This document shows, one piece after another, positions 17,049-25,528 of a stretch of DNA of 64,000 bases. The stretch spans positions 47,550 through 111,549 of the forward strand of contig JAEWXF010000033.1 in the NCBI GenBank assembly GCA_023396065.1, written 5' to 3'. Position 1 is the first letter of the stretch; each line of letters opens with the position of its first letter. The stretch comes from Methanobacteriota archaeon (GTDB lineage Archaea > Halobacteriota > Methanomicrobia > Methanomicrobiales > Methanocorpusculaceae). The notes beneath the pieces were generated by a model. It was not told the DNA's origin. It searched no databases and saw only the letters and a program-made list of their open reading frames with translations. A program made the position numbers and the translations under genes.

Positions 17049-18553
17049 CCTCCTGCCCGCAGTCTCCAGCCGATCAGTACATTACTCATCACCCGGTTGT
17101 TCACCCGCATCTTCTTCCGCATCTCCACCCCATGGGCCCGAAGCTCCGCATAAAACTTTGCCGCAGTCACCGGGACCCGCAGACCCCGGCCGCCCCGTTC
17201 CTCAAACAGCTCCTGATCATCCCCGAACTCCCGGGAATACCAGCGGGAAAACGCCGCAGCTCCCGGAGTCCGTGCTGTCTCATCCATGACCAGCTCATGG
17301 ACCACAAAATCCGCAACCGCATCCTGTACCGCAAACACATCCCGGGAATCATTCCGGATTCTCGGACAGAAACTCTCCCAGAACTCCCCCGAACACTCCT
17401 CCCGGATACACTCCTGCGCCCCGCGGATCATCTGCGCAAGCAGCCAGCGATTCCCTTCCGGTGTCATCAGCCGGTCAGGCAGTCCCGGATCCTGCGCCTC
17501 CGGCGGCAGATCCAGATCAAACGGTACACACACCTGCCGCCTCTGCATCGCCTTACCGCCGTTCTGCATCGGCGGCGGCACATTCGCCAGAAGAATCAGG
17601 CAGGCATTCACCTCATGCATCTCCTCACCCCGGTAAATCGTATTCAGAGACACCGCCGCATCCCCAGTCAGCCGCTTCATCAGATCATCATTCAGCTTCC
17701 CCGTCCCGGCTCCCCCCGCCTCACTGGCGACAAGGAGCCTGCGGTGGATATTATTTGCAATACTCGTCTCCCGCTGGGCAGTATTCCCGGAAAACAGCTC
17801 CCGGGAAGAAATCCGGGCCGCCAGCTGATCCAGCGTCCGAAGCACCCACTCCATCAGCACACTCTTCCCGTTCCCACCGATACCGTGAAACACAAAATAT
17901 TTCTGTGCGCGGTTCCCCGGAAGCAGACAATACCCCAGAATCCGAAACAGATCCCGTACCCATGCCGGATCATCACAGCTGATCTCGCGGAGAAACTTCT
18001 CCCCCTCCGCAAACTCCGGCGGATCCTCAAGATAGGGAGCCAGTGCCCGGCAGCGGACATAGTGACAGGGCTGATACTGCTCCCGGGTAATGGACCCGTC
18101 CGCAGAAAATTCCAGAATACAGTTCTGCACCGGAATCCCGCAAATTTTATCAAACGGATCCTCCCGGGCGACTTTCCGGTCCTTCATCCGGTCGACAAGC
18201 TCCCGCTTCAGATACCGCAGCGGTTTCGGATACCCCTGCGCATCGCAGATCTCCTCAACTGCACTCCCGATCTCGCCATGATGCTCCCGGTACAGCCCGG
18301 TCGGAATATCATAGACATACAGCTTCTCCTTCCAGGTCACCGGCTTAAACCGTGTCTCCAGATACCGGACAAGCGGCACAAGCAGGATTCTGGTTCCGCC
18401 CGCCTCATCAAGATAAAAAATCTGGTCGCGAAACTGTGCCAGCTCCAGAGTGAACCGGTAGGGTTTCAGGGTCTCCTCTTCCGTGTCAACGACACGAACC
18501 TCGAACGGCTCGCTCGGAGAGTGCCTCTCATCAAATTGATTCTGTGATGTCAT
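17030..18553 (-). CDS. SF3 (D5/P4-like) replicative helicase of a plasmid or virus
   Basis: 507 residues. The C-terminal two-thirds is a superfamily 3 helicase: Walker A GIGGNGKS (residues 224-231), Walker B LLVASE (about 273-278) and motif C LILLANVPP (about 319-327), preceded by a D5_N-like region and followed by a helical winged-helix-like tail. No primase (AEP or TOPRIM) domain is visible in the first 200 residues, unlike full P4 alpha-type proteins. Such proteins unwind DNA at origins of plasmids, viruses and integrated elements. The last codons (GVDGDL) are written by two copies of the iteron-like repeat. Divergent from the zinc-ribbon RHH gene at 18613. Confidence 0.88.
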   Translation of the reverse strand: MTSQNQFDERHSPSEPFEVRVVDTEEETLKPYRFTLELAQFRDQIFYLDEAGGTRILLVPLVRYLETRFKPVTWKEKLYVYDIPTGLYREHHGEIGSAVEEICDAQGYPKPLRYLKRELVDRMKDRKVAREDPFDKICGIPVQNCILEFSADGSITREQYQPCHYVRCRALAPYLEDPPEFAEGEKFLREISCDDPAWVRDLFRILGYCLLPGNRAQKYFVFHGIGGNGKSVLMEWVLRTLDQLAARISSRELFSGNTAQRETSIANNIHRRLLVASEAGGAGTGKLNDDLMKRLTGDAAVSLNTIYRGEEMHEVNACLILLANVPPPMQNGGKAMQRRQVCVPFDLDLPPEAQDPGLPDRLMTPEGNRWLLAQMIRGAQECIREECSGEFWESFCPRIRNDSRDVFAVQDAVADFVVHELVMDETARTPGAAAFSRWYSREFGDDQELFEERGGRGLRVPVTAAKFYAELRAHGVEMRKKMRVNNRVMSNVLIGWRLRAGGVDGDL

Positions 18554-18612
18554 TTGTAATACAGTATGTTAATATGCTTTTAGAGATAATAAGTGTATCG
18601 AGTGTCTGGTCT

Positions 18613-19257
18613 ATGACATCAGAAATGCCGGGTGGGAAACCCGAAAAAAAATTAATCTCCCTGCGCTTGCCGCTCCCTCTTCTGGACGAAATGGATGAGT
18701 TCGCCTGGAAAAACCGTACCGATCGCAGTGACGTGATCGAAACCGCGTGCCGGTTCTATGTCGGGGCCGTGATCTGTCCTATCTGCGGCACCATCAACGC
18801 AAAAAACAGTAAACGTTGTTCCATCTGCGGCGTGAATCTGGATTCCCTGGATGAGTGGAAAAAACGGCTGCAGGCTGATACTGACGAGTTTGTTCTCCTT
18901 CAGCGCCGGCTTGCCGGTTTGCAAAGTCAGCTGGAGGACAGCAGTCTCTCTCTTGAGCAGGCAGAGTCTGACGATGCAACGCCGGAGGTGGTAAAGAAGT
19001 ACTTCCGACTGCAGATCGGCACAACTGCGCTTCTGATCAAGGAAATCTCCACAGTCCTGATGGATACTGGAAAGATTGCACAGGATATCCTGCAGGCAGA
19101 GGCGCTCCTGAATGATCCCTCTCCGGATCCCCGGAAACTTGCCGAGATGCTGCGCGTCACCACCGCTGACATTGCAGAACTTGACTATCTCAGTGACAAT
19201 GCAAATGCTACCTTAAGCTATAATAAGGAAATGCTTGATCCTCATGTCCCGCAGTAA
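18613..19257 (+). CDS. RHH-like protein with zinc ribbon and helical tail
   Basis: 214 residues from ATG 18613. EKKLISLRLPLPLLDEMDEFAWKNRTDRSDVIETACRFYV is a ribbon-helix-helix unit. It is followed by a zinc ribbon with CPICG and CSICG (four Cys), then about 130 residues of helix with coiled-coil character. The combination suggests a DNA-binding regulator with a long dimerisation arm. The alternative start 18544 adds a hydrophobic, non-conserved stretch overlapping the divergent promoter and is rejected. It is probably part of the integrated element and divergent from the helicase. No named family recognised. Confidence 0.7.
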   Translation: MTSEMPGGKPEKKLISLRLPLPLLDEMDEFAWKNRTDRSDVIETACRFYVGAVICPICGTINAKNSKRCSICGVNLDSLDEWKKRLQADTDEFVLLQRRLAGLQSQLEDSSLSLEQAESDDATPEVVKKYFRLQIGTTALLIKEISTVLMDTGKIAQDILQAEALLNDPSPDPRKLAEMLRVTTADIAELDYLSDNANATLSYNKEMLDPHVPQ

Positions 19258-19421
19258 TACGGCATCATTATTTTCTTCTAAGCATTTGACTATGCAAATG
19301 CTACATTGGATGTTACTGATTTTCCTGTCAATAATTGGAACGCAAACCCAAAAATGCCTGACATCTCTGGGACCGCATACTTTCCATATGCAGGCACATT
19401 TAGCAATTGACTATGCAAATG
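19194..19421. repeat. Short direct repeats around the 3' end of the RHH/zinc-ribbon gene
   Basis: AGCAWTTGACTATGCAAATG occurs at 19281-19300 and 19402-19421 (19 of 20 identical). A shorter copy, tgacaatgcaaatgctac, lies at 19194-19211 inside the end of the coding region and matches 19287-19304 at 17 of 18. Between the copies a 42-codon open stretch without a start (19282-19410) reads like a protein fragment (YANATLDVTDFPVNNWNANP). Confidence 0.6.
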
Positions 19422-19458
19422 ATGCAAAGTTTTCCCGCCGGTGTGAGGCCTGATTTTC

Positions 19459-20406
19459 ATGACACGTAGACGCAGAACCTCCTGTCCCGCAACCGCGGCC
19501 ACCTCCCTTCACCGTCAGGGGTACAACTTCATTGCCCCGGAGTCCGGTTCCTCGGCGGCTGTAAAACCCTGCATGTGGTGCAAACGTGCCCTTCGCGGCG
19601 GAGACCAGTGTTACAAACACCAGTTCTACGGCATTGAAAGCTGGCGTTGTGTCCAGATGACCCCGACTCTTCGCTGCAACCAGCGGTGTCTGTTCTGCTG
19701 GAGAAGTATGGAGCACGAGATCACCGCCGAGACCGAACTCTCTCCCGCAGAGATCATCGCCGCCATTCCGGTCGTCCAGCGCAAAGGTCTTTCCGGGGAC
19801 AAACCCTGGACCGACCCGGAACGGTGGGAGACCGCCGTCTCACAGCCGAACCAGTATGCCATCTCACTCTCCGGCGAACCGACCCTCTACTCCCGGCTGC
19901 CGGAACTGATTGACAGCCTTCGTACAGCCGGCAACAGCGTTTTCGTCGTCTCCAACGGAACCGTTCCTGAGATGATCCGGCAGATACGGCCAACGCAACT
20001 GTATCTGTCGCTTGATGCGACCGACGCGGAAAGCTATGCTGCGCTCTGCCGTCCGGTCGGTGACGCAGTCCTCATGTGGGAACGTGTTCAGCAGTCGTTT
20101 TCCCTGCTTGCCCAAAAAGAATCCGAGGGCGTCAGGACAGCGGCCCGGATAACTCTGGTAAAAGGATACAATGACTCATCCGCCGCTGGGTTCGCCGCGA
20201 TTCTGCAAATCGCCCGGCCGCAGTATATCGAGATTAAAGGATACATGTATCTTGGATACAGTCGAATGAGATTAACAGAAACTGCTGTCCCGGACATGCA
20301 GGAGATTCGTTCCTTCGCCGCTCGCCTTGCGGTAGGACTGAATAATTACACGATAATGGACGAAAACGTTCCCAGCCGGGTCGTGTGTCTTACGAGGAAA
20401 CCATGA
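19459..20406 (+). CDS. taw1: tRNA 4-demethylwyosine synthase (Taw1/TYW1)
   Basis: A 315-residue radical SAM enzyme that condenses pyruvate-derived carbons onto N1-methylguanosine 37 of tRNA-Phe to make the tricyclic wyosine base. The SAM cluster motif is CNQRCLFCW, and a second cluster is supplied by upstream cysteines (KPCMWCKRAL and GDQCYKHQFYGI). AISLSGEPTLYSRLPELI and LYLSLDATDAESYAALCRP are family signatures. The stop overlaps the SepRS start by ATGA, so the two tRNA genes are translationally coupled. Confidence 0.94.
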   Translation: MTRRRRTSCPATAATSLHRQGYNFIAPESGSSAAVKPCMWCKRALRGGDQCYKHQFYGIESWRCVQMTPTLRCNQRCLFCWRSMEHEITAETELSPAEIIAAIPVVQRKGLSGDKPWTDPERWETAVSQPNQYAISLSGEPTLYSRLPELIDSLRTAGNSVFVVSNGTVPEMIRQIRPTQLYLSLDATDAESYAALCRPVGDAVLMWERVQQSFSLLAQKESEGVRTAARITLVKGYNDSSAAGFAAILQIARPQYIEIKGYMYLGYSRMRLTETAVPDMQEIRSFAARLAVGLNNYTIMDENVPSRVVCLTRKP

Positions 20407-21983
20407 AATTTGATATCGAAGAGTTCAGACAGCGCAGAAAGACGGATTTTGAAGGTGCCTGGCATGCCGGCCCCTCAGTGATTACCCCGCCGGCATCGTC
20501 GGCGGTATACCCGCGGTATGCGTACCGCCGGGCGAAGGTCCACCCGATTTTTGACACGATTGCGCGCCTGCGGGCGGCATATATGTCGATGGGTTTTGAT
20601 GAGGCGATGGTGCCCGTCTTCATCGATGAACAGGATGTCTACCGCCAGTTCGGCCCGGAGGCTGCGGCGGTACTTGACCGTGTGTATTATGTGGGCGGTC
20701 TGCCCCGGCCGAACGTCGGAATTTCCCGCGAACGGCTGGAAGCGATCGCAGTGATCACCGGGGTTTCCGTGGATGCGGCGACGGAAGAGAAGCTGATGAA
20801 ATGCCTGCACGGGTATAAGAAAGGCAAGTTTGACGGCGATGATCTGACCCATGAGATGTCGGTCGCTCTTGGGGTGGACGACGGGGTAGTGGTCCATATT
20901 CTGGATACGGTGTTCCCGGAGTTCAAGAATCTCGTTCCCGAGTCGTCCCGGACGACGCTTCGGTCGCATATGACCAGCGGCTGGTTCCTGTCGCTTGCCC
21001 AGATGTGGGACAAGCGGCCGCTGCCGATCCGGATGTTCTCGGTCGACCGCTGTTTCCGCCGGGAACAGGAGGAGGACGCGACGCATCTGCGGACGTATCA
21101 CTCGGCATCCTGTATCGTTGCCGGTGAGGATGTGACGGTTGAGGAGGGAAAAGCGGTTGCGGAAGGTCTGCTTTCCGCGTTCGGGTTTACGGAGTTCCGG
21201 TTCCAGCCGGACGAAAAGCGGTCGAAGTATTATATGCCGGAGACGCAGACTGAGGTCTACGGAAAGCATCCGGTTCACGGCTGGGTGGAGGTTGCGACGT
21301 TTGGTATCTATTCGCCGGCAGCCCTTGCGGAGTACGGGGTCGGTGTTCCGGTTATGAACCTCGGTATGGGTGTTGAACGGCTGGCAATGGTTCTGACGGA
21401 GGCTGAGGATGTCCGCAAGCTTTCGTTTGCCCAGTTGTATCCGCCTGAGTATTCGGACAGTGAACTTGCGAAGGCAGTGGGTCTGCGTGAGGAGCCGGTA
21501 ACGGCTGAGGGCCGTCGTGCGGTTGCGGCTATTGTTGCAACTGCGACGCCGCATGCGAATGATCCGTCCCCCTGTTCGTTTTCGGCGTGGAAGGGTGAGC
21601 TGTTCGGCCGGTCTGTGGAGGTGACTGTTGCGGAGCCGGAGGAGAACTCCCGGCTTCTGGGTCCTGCTGCTCTGAATGAGGTGTTCGTCCGCAACGGTGC
21701 GATTCTCGGTGTTCCGGATACGGAGAAGTTTGCCGAAGTCCGGGCTGAGGGTGTGCCGACAGGAATTTCGTTCCTGTATGCTGCGGCAAATCTTGCGATG
21801 GCCAGAATTGAGGAGGCTGCCCGGGTCGGGGAAGGGACGAGTGTTCAGGTGAAGATGTCCAAGCATCCGAGTGATGTCAATCTGAAAATTGAGGAGTACG
21901 GGATGCGGTACATCACGGATAATAAAAAGAAGCTGGATCTTCGCGGCCCGGTGTTTCTGACGGTGAGTTCCCGGGTTCTGTGA
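20403..21983 (+). CDS. sepS: O-phosphoseryl-tRNA(Cys) synthetase
   Basis: A 526-residue class II aminoacyl-tRNA synthetase related to PheRS. MKFDIEEFRQRRKTDFEGAW and the 60-residue insertion before motif 2 are typical of SepRS. Motif 2 (SVDRCFRREQEEDATHLRTYHSASCIVAGEDV) and motif 3 (MNLGMGVERLAMVLTEAEDVRKL) are visible. It charges tRNA-Cys with phosphoserine, which SepCysS converts to Cys. This route is used by methanogens lacking or supplementing CysRS; SepCysS is not in the window. The start ATG 20403 lies inside the Taw1 stop. Confidence 0.96.
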   Translation: MKFDIEEFRQRRKTDFEGAWHAGPSVITPPASSAVYPRYAYRRAKVHPIFDTIARLRAAYMSMGFDEAMVPVFIDEQDVYRQFGPEAAAVLDRVYYVGGLPRPNVGISRERLEAIAVITGVSVDAATEEKLMKCLHGYKKGKFDGDDLTHEMSVALGVDDGVVVHILDTVFPEFKNLVPESSRTTLRSHMTSGWFLSLAQMWDKRPLPIRMFSVDRCFRREQEEDATHLRTYHSASCIVAGEDVTVEEGKAVAEGLLSAFGFTEFRFQPDEKRSKYYMPETQTEVYGKHPVHGWVEVATFGIYSPAALAEYGVGVPVMNLGMGVERLAMVLTEAEDVRKLSFAQLYPPEYSDSELAKAVGLREEPVTAEGRRAVAAIVATATPHANDPSPCSFSAWKGELFGRSVEVTVAEPEENSRLLGPAALNEVFVRNGAILGVPDTEKFAEVRAEGVPTGISFLYAAANLAMARIEEAARVGEGTSVQVKMSKHPSDVNLKIEEYGMRYITDNKKKLDLRGPVFLTVSSRVL

Positions 21984-22033
21984 TCCCGGCCTATTCTTTT
22001 TTCCGGCAAAAAAGATGTATTCGGAAAGAGAAG

Positions 22034-22327
22034 TTACTCTTTTCCTCTGATCTCGATGCCGCCGAAGAGTTTTGCCGAGTGGTTGAATGCCCATGCGGCG
22101 ATTGCTCCGGTTACCAGGCCGACGATGAGGCCGACAATTGCGTAAACGACAATCATGACGATGGTTTCGACGAGTCCAATGCCGAGTCCCTGGATGAATC
22201 CAAGGTGGAACTGCAGGTTCAGCATTGCTGCAAGACCGTCTAATAATCCGGCAATACCACCAAGCACGGTAAACACTCCTCCGAGGACAAGTGCTGCGGA
22301 GGACACACCAATATACTCTATTTTCAT
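22034..22327 (-). CDS. Small membrane protein, two hydrophobic segments
   Basis: 97 residues with a glycine-rich hydrophobic segment (VSSAALVLGGVFTVLGGIAGLLDGLAAML) and a second (GLVETIVMIVVYAIVGLIVGLVTGAIAAWAF), ending in a short charged tail. It is probably a hairpin in the cytoplasmic membrane. No functional motif. A strong TATA-like atatatatagg on the minus strand 25 to 40 bases before the start (about 22355-22370) supports expression. It lies between sepS (convergent) and the mrfA gene. Confidence 0.75.
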   Translation of the reverse strand: MKIEYIGVSSAALVLGGVFTVLGGIAGLLDGLAAMLNLQFHLGFIQGLGIGLVETIVMIVVYAIVGLIVGLVTGAIAAWAFNHSAKLFGGIEIRGKE

Positions 22328-22382
22328 AGCTTTCTACCTGTAGTAAAAATTTACGTCTTACCTATATATATTCATGGTTTTC

Positions 22383-24554
22383 TCACTGAGATTGCCGAAT
22401 GAGATAGGTCAGAAGCTGTATAGTTCCCTGTTTATCCAGCGGCTGATTGTTGTTTCCGCACTTGGGTGAGTGGATGCAGGAGGGACAGCCGTTTTCACAG
22501 GCACAGCTGCTGACCATGCGTTCTGCGAGTCTGAAGATGTCGGGATACAGGGATGCTGCTTTTTCCGCAAGGCCGATTCCTCCTTGGCAGCCGTCGTAGA
22601 TGAAGATGGTCGGCTCACCGGTATCCGGGTGGCAGGGGGTGGATACGCCGCCGATGTCCGTCCGGTCGCAGAGGACGTGAACCGGCATTGCGGCGATGAG
22701 GGCGTGTTCGCAGCCGTGGAGTGAGCCTGCGGCGGTTTCGGGGGTGAGGGCTTCTTCGTCGATGGTTATCCAGCATGCTTTGGTGGTAAACTCCATGGGG
22801 GGTACGGTGAGCTGATGTGTGGCGATGATCTGGTCGTATTCCAGAACCGAGTATCCGAGGATCTGGGTTGCGACCGAGACGGAGCCGAAGTGGACGAGGA
22901 GGTTTCCGTGCCGGTGGGTGGTTTCCCGGCTGAGTATCCGGATGTCGGTGGTGTGGAGGGGACGGGTATGGTAGGTGTCGGCGGACGGTACGGTATGGAT
23001 GATGTGGTTTTTCCGGTCGGTTTCTTCGACCCGGTAGCGTTGTCCCTGATGAAAGATGATCGAGCCCTGGTATGCTTCCCGGTATGCCTGGGTAGCGTCC
23101 ATGGTTTCGAGGACGGTTTTGCCGGCGACGACCGTCCATGTTTCTGCCGGTGCGCCGGAGAGTGATACGGAGAGGGCGGGGGAGGTTGTGCCGCAGTAGA
23201 CGAATCCTTTTGGGGTTGTTGCGATGAGGTGTTCGTCTTTGAGGGTGGTGATGATCTCGGCAGCGGCCGGTCCGAAGTACTGGTCGTCGCGTTCCCGGCG
23301 GTAGGGGAGCTCTGCGCAGGCACAGAGGAGGTGGGAACGGAGAATGTAGGGGTTCTGGAGGTCAAGGATGGCGTGTTCGTGCGGCGCGTCGAAGAATGCG
23401 TCCGGGTTCTGCAGGAAGTACTGGTCGATGGGGTCCTGCCGGGCGACGAAGGTGATGATTGCGTCCTTTCCTGCGCGTCCGGCTCTGCCGGCCTGCTGGT
23501 GAACGGAGATCATGGATCCGGGAAATCCGCTGATGATGACGGAGTCGAGTCCGCCGACGTCGATCCCGACTTCCAGGGCGTTGGTGCTGACGACGCCTGC
23601 GATGGTTCCGGTTTTGAGATCCTTTTCGATGGTTTTCCGTTCGTTCGGGCGGTATCCGCCTCGGTAGGAGGAGATGCTGTTTTTCGGAAGGTCGTCTCTG
23701 CATTTCATGGCGGTGATCTCGGCCATGCTGCGGGATTTGGTGAAGCAGAGGGTCTGCATGCCGGCACTGATCTGGTTCTGGATGAGGTCTGCGGTGGCGG
23801 AGAGTGTGCTTTTTCCGGATTCTGCCGGATTATATAACCGGAATATCTGTTTTGCCCGGGGGGATCCGTCGTTGCGGATTTCCGCCGCAGGTACGCCGGT
23901 GAGGGTTTCTGCGAATGTTTCTGCATCCGCGAGGGTTGCGGACGAGAGGATGAACTGCGGCCGGGCGTCGTAGAATCTGCAGATACGCATGACTCTTCGG
24001 AGGAGGAGGGCGGTGTGGGAACCGAATACTCCCCGGTACCGGTGAGCTTCGTCGATGATGATGTAACGGAGTCTGGTCCAGAAGTCTCCCCACTGCATTC
24101 TCCATGCGAGGATCTGATGGAGTTCATACATGTTTGTGAGGATGAGCCGGGAGCTGTTCCGGATTTTCCCGCGTGTTTCCCGGGGGGTGTCGCCGTCGTA
24201 GATTGCGGGACGTGTTTTGGCAATGAGGCCCTGATCAATTTCTTTGAGGGAGGCGAGCTGGTCCCGGGTGAGGGCTTTGGTAGGGTAGATGAACAGTGCC
24301 GTTGCTTCCGGGTTTTTTCTGAGCGTTTCCAGGACCGGCAGGGCGTATGCGAGTGTTTTTCCGGACGCGGTGGGGGTGGTGAGGATGATATTTTCTCCTC
24401 GCATGATGTGGTCGAAGGCGTCGGCCTGATGGGTGTAGAGCCGGAGATTGCGGTCGCGGAGGTATTTTCGTCCGGATTCCGAGACTGGTTCTGCCGGATT
24501 TTTGTATTCGGCTGCACGGGCATTGAGGATTCGGGTGTACATTTCAGGCTGCAT
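22383..24554 (-). CDS. mrfA: MrfA-like DEAD/DEAH helicase with DUF1998 domain
   Basis: 723 residues from ATG 24554. Helicase core with Walker A PTASGKT (61-67), DEAH (168-171), SSATLADAETFAE and motif VI QQAGRAGRAGK. The C-terminal DUF1998 region ends with four cysteines in CACENGCPSCIHSPKCGN, a metal-binding site. In Bacillus subtilis the homologous MrfA acts with the exonuclease MrfB to remove mitomycin C adducts. Here the upstream gene is an MrfB-like nuclease whose end overlaps this start by 11 bases. The frame extends upstream into the nuclease gene, but the extension is not protein-like. Confidence 0.9.
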   Translation of the reverse strand: MQPEMYTRILNARAAEYKNPAEPVSESGRKYLRDRNLRLYTHQADAFDHIMRGENIILTTPTASGKTLAYALPVLETLRKNPEATALFIYPTKALTRDQLASLKEIDQGLIAKTRPAIYDGDTPRETRGKIRNSSRLILTNMYELHQILAWRMQWGDFWTRLRYIIIDEAHRYRGVFGSHTALLLRRVMRICRFYDARPQFILSSATLADAETFAETLTGVPAAEIRNDGSPRAKQIFRLYNPAESGKSTLSATADLIQNQISAGMQTLCFTKSRSMAEITAMKCRDDLPKNSISSYRGGYRPNERKTIEKDLKTGTIAGVVSTNALEVGIDVGGLDSVIISGFPGSMISVHQQAGRAGRAGKDAIITFVARQDPIDQYFLQNPDAFFDAPHEHAILDLQNPYILRSHLLCACAELPYRRERDDQYFGPAAAEIITTLKDEHLIATTPKGFVYCGTTSPALSVSLSGAPAETWTVVAGKTVLETMDATQAYREAYQGSIIFHQGQRYRVEETDRKNHIIHTVPSADTYHTRPLHTTDIRILSRETTHRHGNLLVHFGSVSVATQILGYSVLEYDQIIATHQLTVPPMEFTTKACWITIDEEALTPETAAGSLHGCEHALIAAMPVHVLCDRTDIGGVSTPCHPDTGEPTIFIYDGCQGGIGLAEKAASLYPDIFRLAERMVSSCACENGCPSCIHSPKCGNNNQPLDKQGTIQLLTYLIRQSQ

Positions 24555-25494
24555 AGAGAAGCTCCGTTTGTTTTGCGAGAAGGCGGGCAAGGCTTGCGAC
24601 GTCCTGACGATTATGGGTGACGATCGGGCTGAGGTAGGCGGGGTCGCGGGTGGAGAGGTATTTCTGATAGTAGAGAGGGACGAGGTAGCCGGGGAGGTCG
24701 TCGTTTCGGGGGATGTCCAGTATATACTCCTCGACGGTTCCCAGACAGCAGTCGGGGAGGCCGCCTTTGAACATTCGGCGTGCGGGATGCAGGAGGTCGA
24801 TGTGGTATTCGGGTCTGAGTTCCCGTTCTCCGTAGTAGCCGAGACGGTTACTGGTGTAAGGGAGGTCGAAGGCTTTTCCATTGTAGGTTACGGGAACGGG
24901 ATGGTCTTTGAAGAGACCGGCAACAATTTCCAGTGCGGTGATCTCTTCGCCGATGTTGCGGAGAAGGTACTGGGTGATCTTCAGTTCCGTTCCGCAGCAG
25001 ACTCCGCAGCCGAAGAGGATGATGGGCGAGTGGGTCATGCCGAGTGTTTCAATGTCGTAGAAGAGGAGTTTTTCTTTCCGGCAGGCTGCTGCAAAACCGG
25101 TCAGCAGGGGTTCTGCGCCGCGACCGATGGTCTGGTAGTATCTGATGATTTCTGCTGCGGTTCCGTTCTGGAGGATGTCTGCGGTCTCTTCTGCGTCCTG
25201 TCCCCATTTGGTCCTCTTCAGATCGTTCAGGGTACGGATACCTTTTTTTCGGAGAAGTTTTTCCCGTTCGGGTCCGATTCCCCGGACGAGGGTCAGGTCT
25301 TTTTGCAGGAGTCTGCGGACGGTTTCCTCGGCTATCCGGAATTCGGGGATCGGTTCGCTGGTTTCAATGGTCCAGCAGGTTCCGTCGGGCGTTGTTGTTT
25401 CCCGTCCGCCCAGTTCGGTCAGGATACGGTCATCGCTGCTTTCCGGAGTCCGCATGGTGAGTGCGGAAATGAAGGATCTTTCAAGTACCTGCAT
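24544..25494 (-). CDS. mrfB: MrfB-like RNase H-fold exonuclease (YprB family)
   Basis: 316 residues. A helix-hairpin-helix (LTLVRGIGPEREKLLRKKGIRTLNDL, about 67-92) is followed by a DEDD-type exonuclease: Exo I FYDIETLG (D147, E149), Exo II NGKAFDLP (D210) and Exo III THNRQDVA (H294, D298). This matches YprB/MrfB, the partner of the YprA/MrfA helicase. The pair probably processes DNA lesions or interstrand crosslinks. The two genes overlap by 11 bases, so they are co-expressed. It starts close to the divergent HAD phosphatase gene. Confidence 0.88.
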   Translation of the reverse strand: MQVLERSFISALTMRTPESSDDRILTELGGRETTTPDGTCWTIETSEPIPEFRIAEETVRRLLQKDLTLVRGIGPEREKLLRKKGIRTLNDLKRTKWGQDAEETADILQNGTAAEIIRYYQTIGRGAEPLLTGFAAACRKEKLLFYDIETLGMTHSPIILFGCGVCCGTELKITQYLLRNIGEEITALEIVAGLFKDHPVPVTYNGKAFDLPYTSNRLGYYGERELRPEYHIDLLHPARRMFKGGLPDCCLGTVEEYILDIPRNDDLPGYLVPLYYQKYLSTRDPAYLSPIVTHNRQDVASLARLLAKQTELLYAA

Positions 25495-25528
25495 GTTTTT
25501 CCCCTGTTCTTTCCAATCTGATAGTCAT

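Noticed and set aside
17132..18547. 471-codon plus-strand frame over the helicase gene
   Set aside because: Proline/arginine-rich shadow of the SF3 helicase, whose Walker motifs are clear on the minus strand.
20475..22094. 539-codon open frame antisense to sepS
   Set aside because: Composition is Arg/His-rich without domains, and the plus strand encodes a complete SepRS. GC-rich third positions produce such antisense frames.
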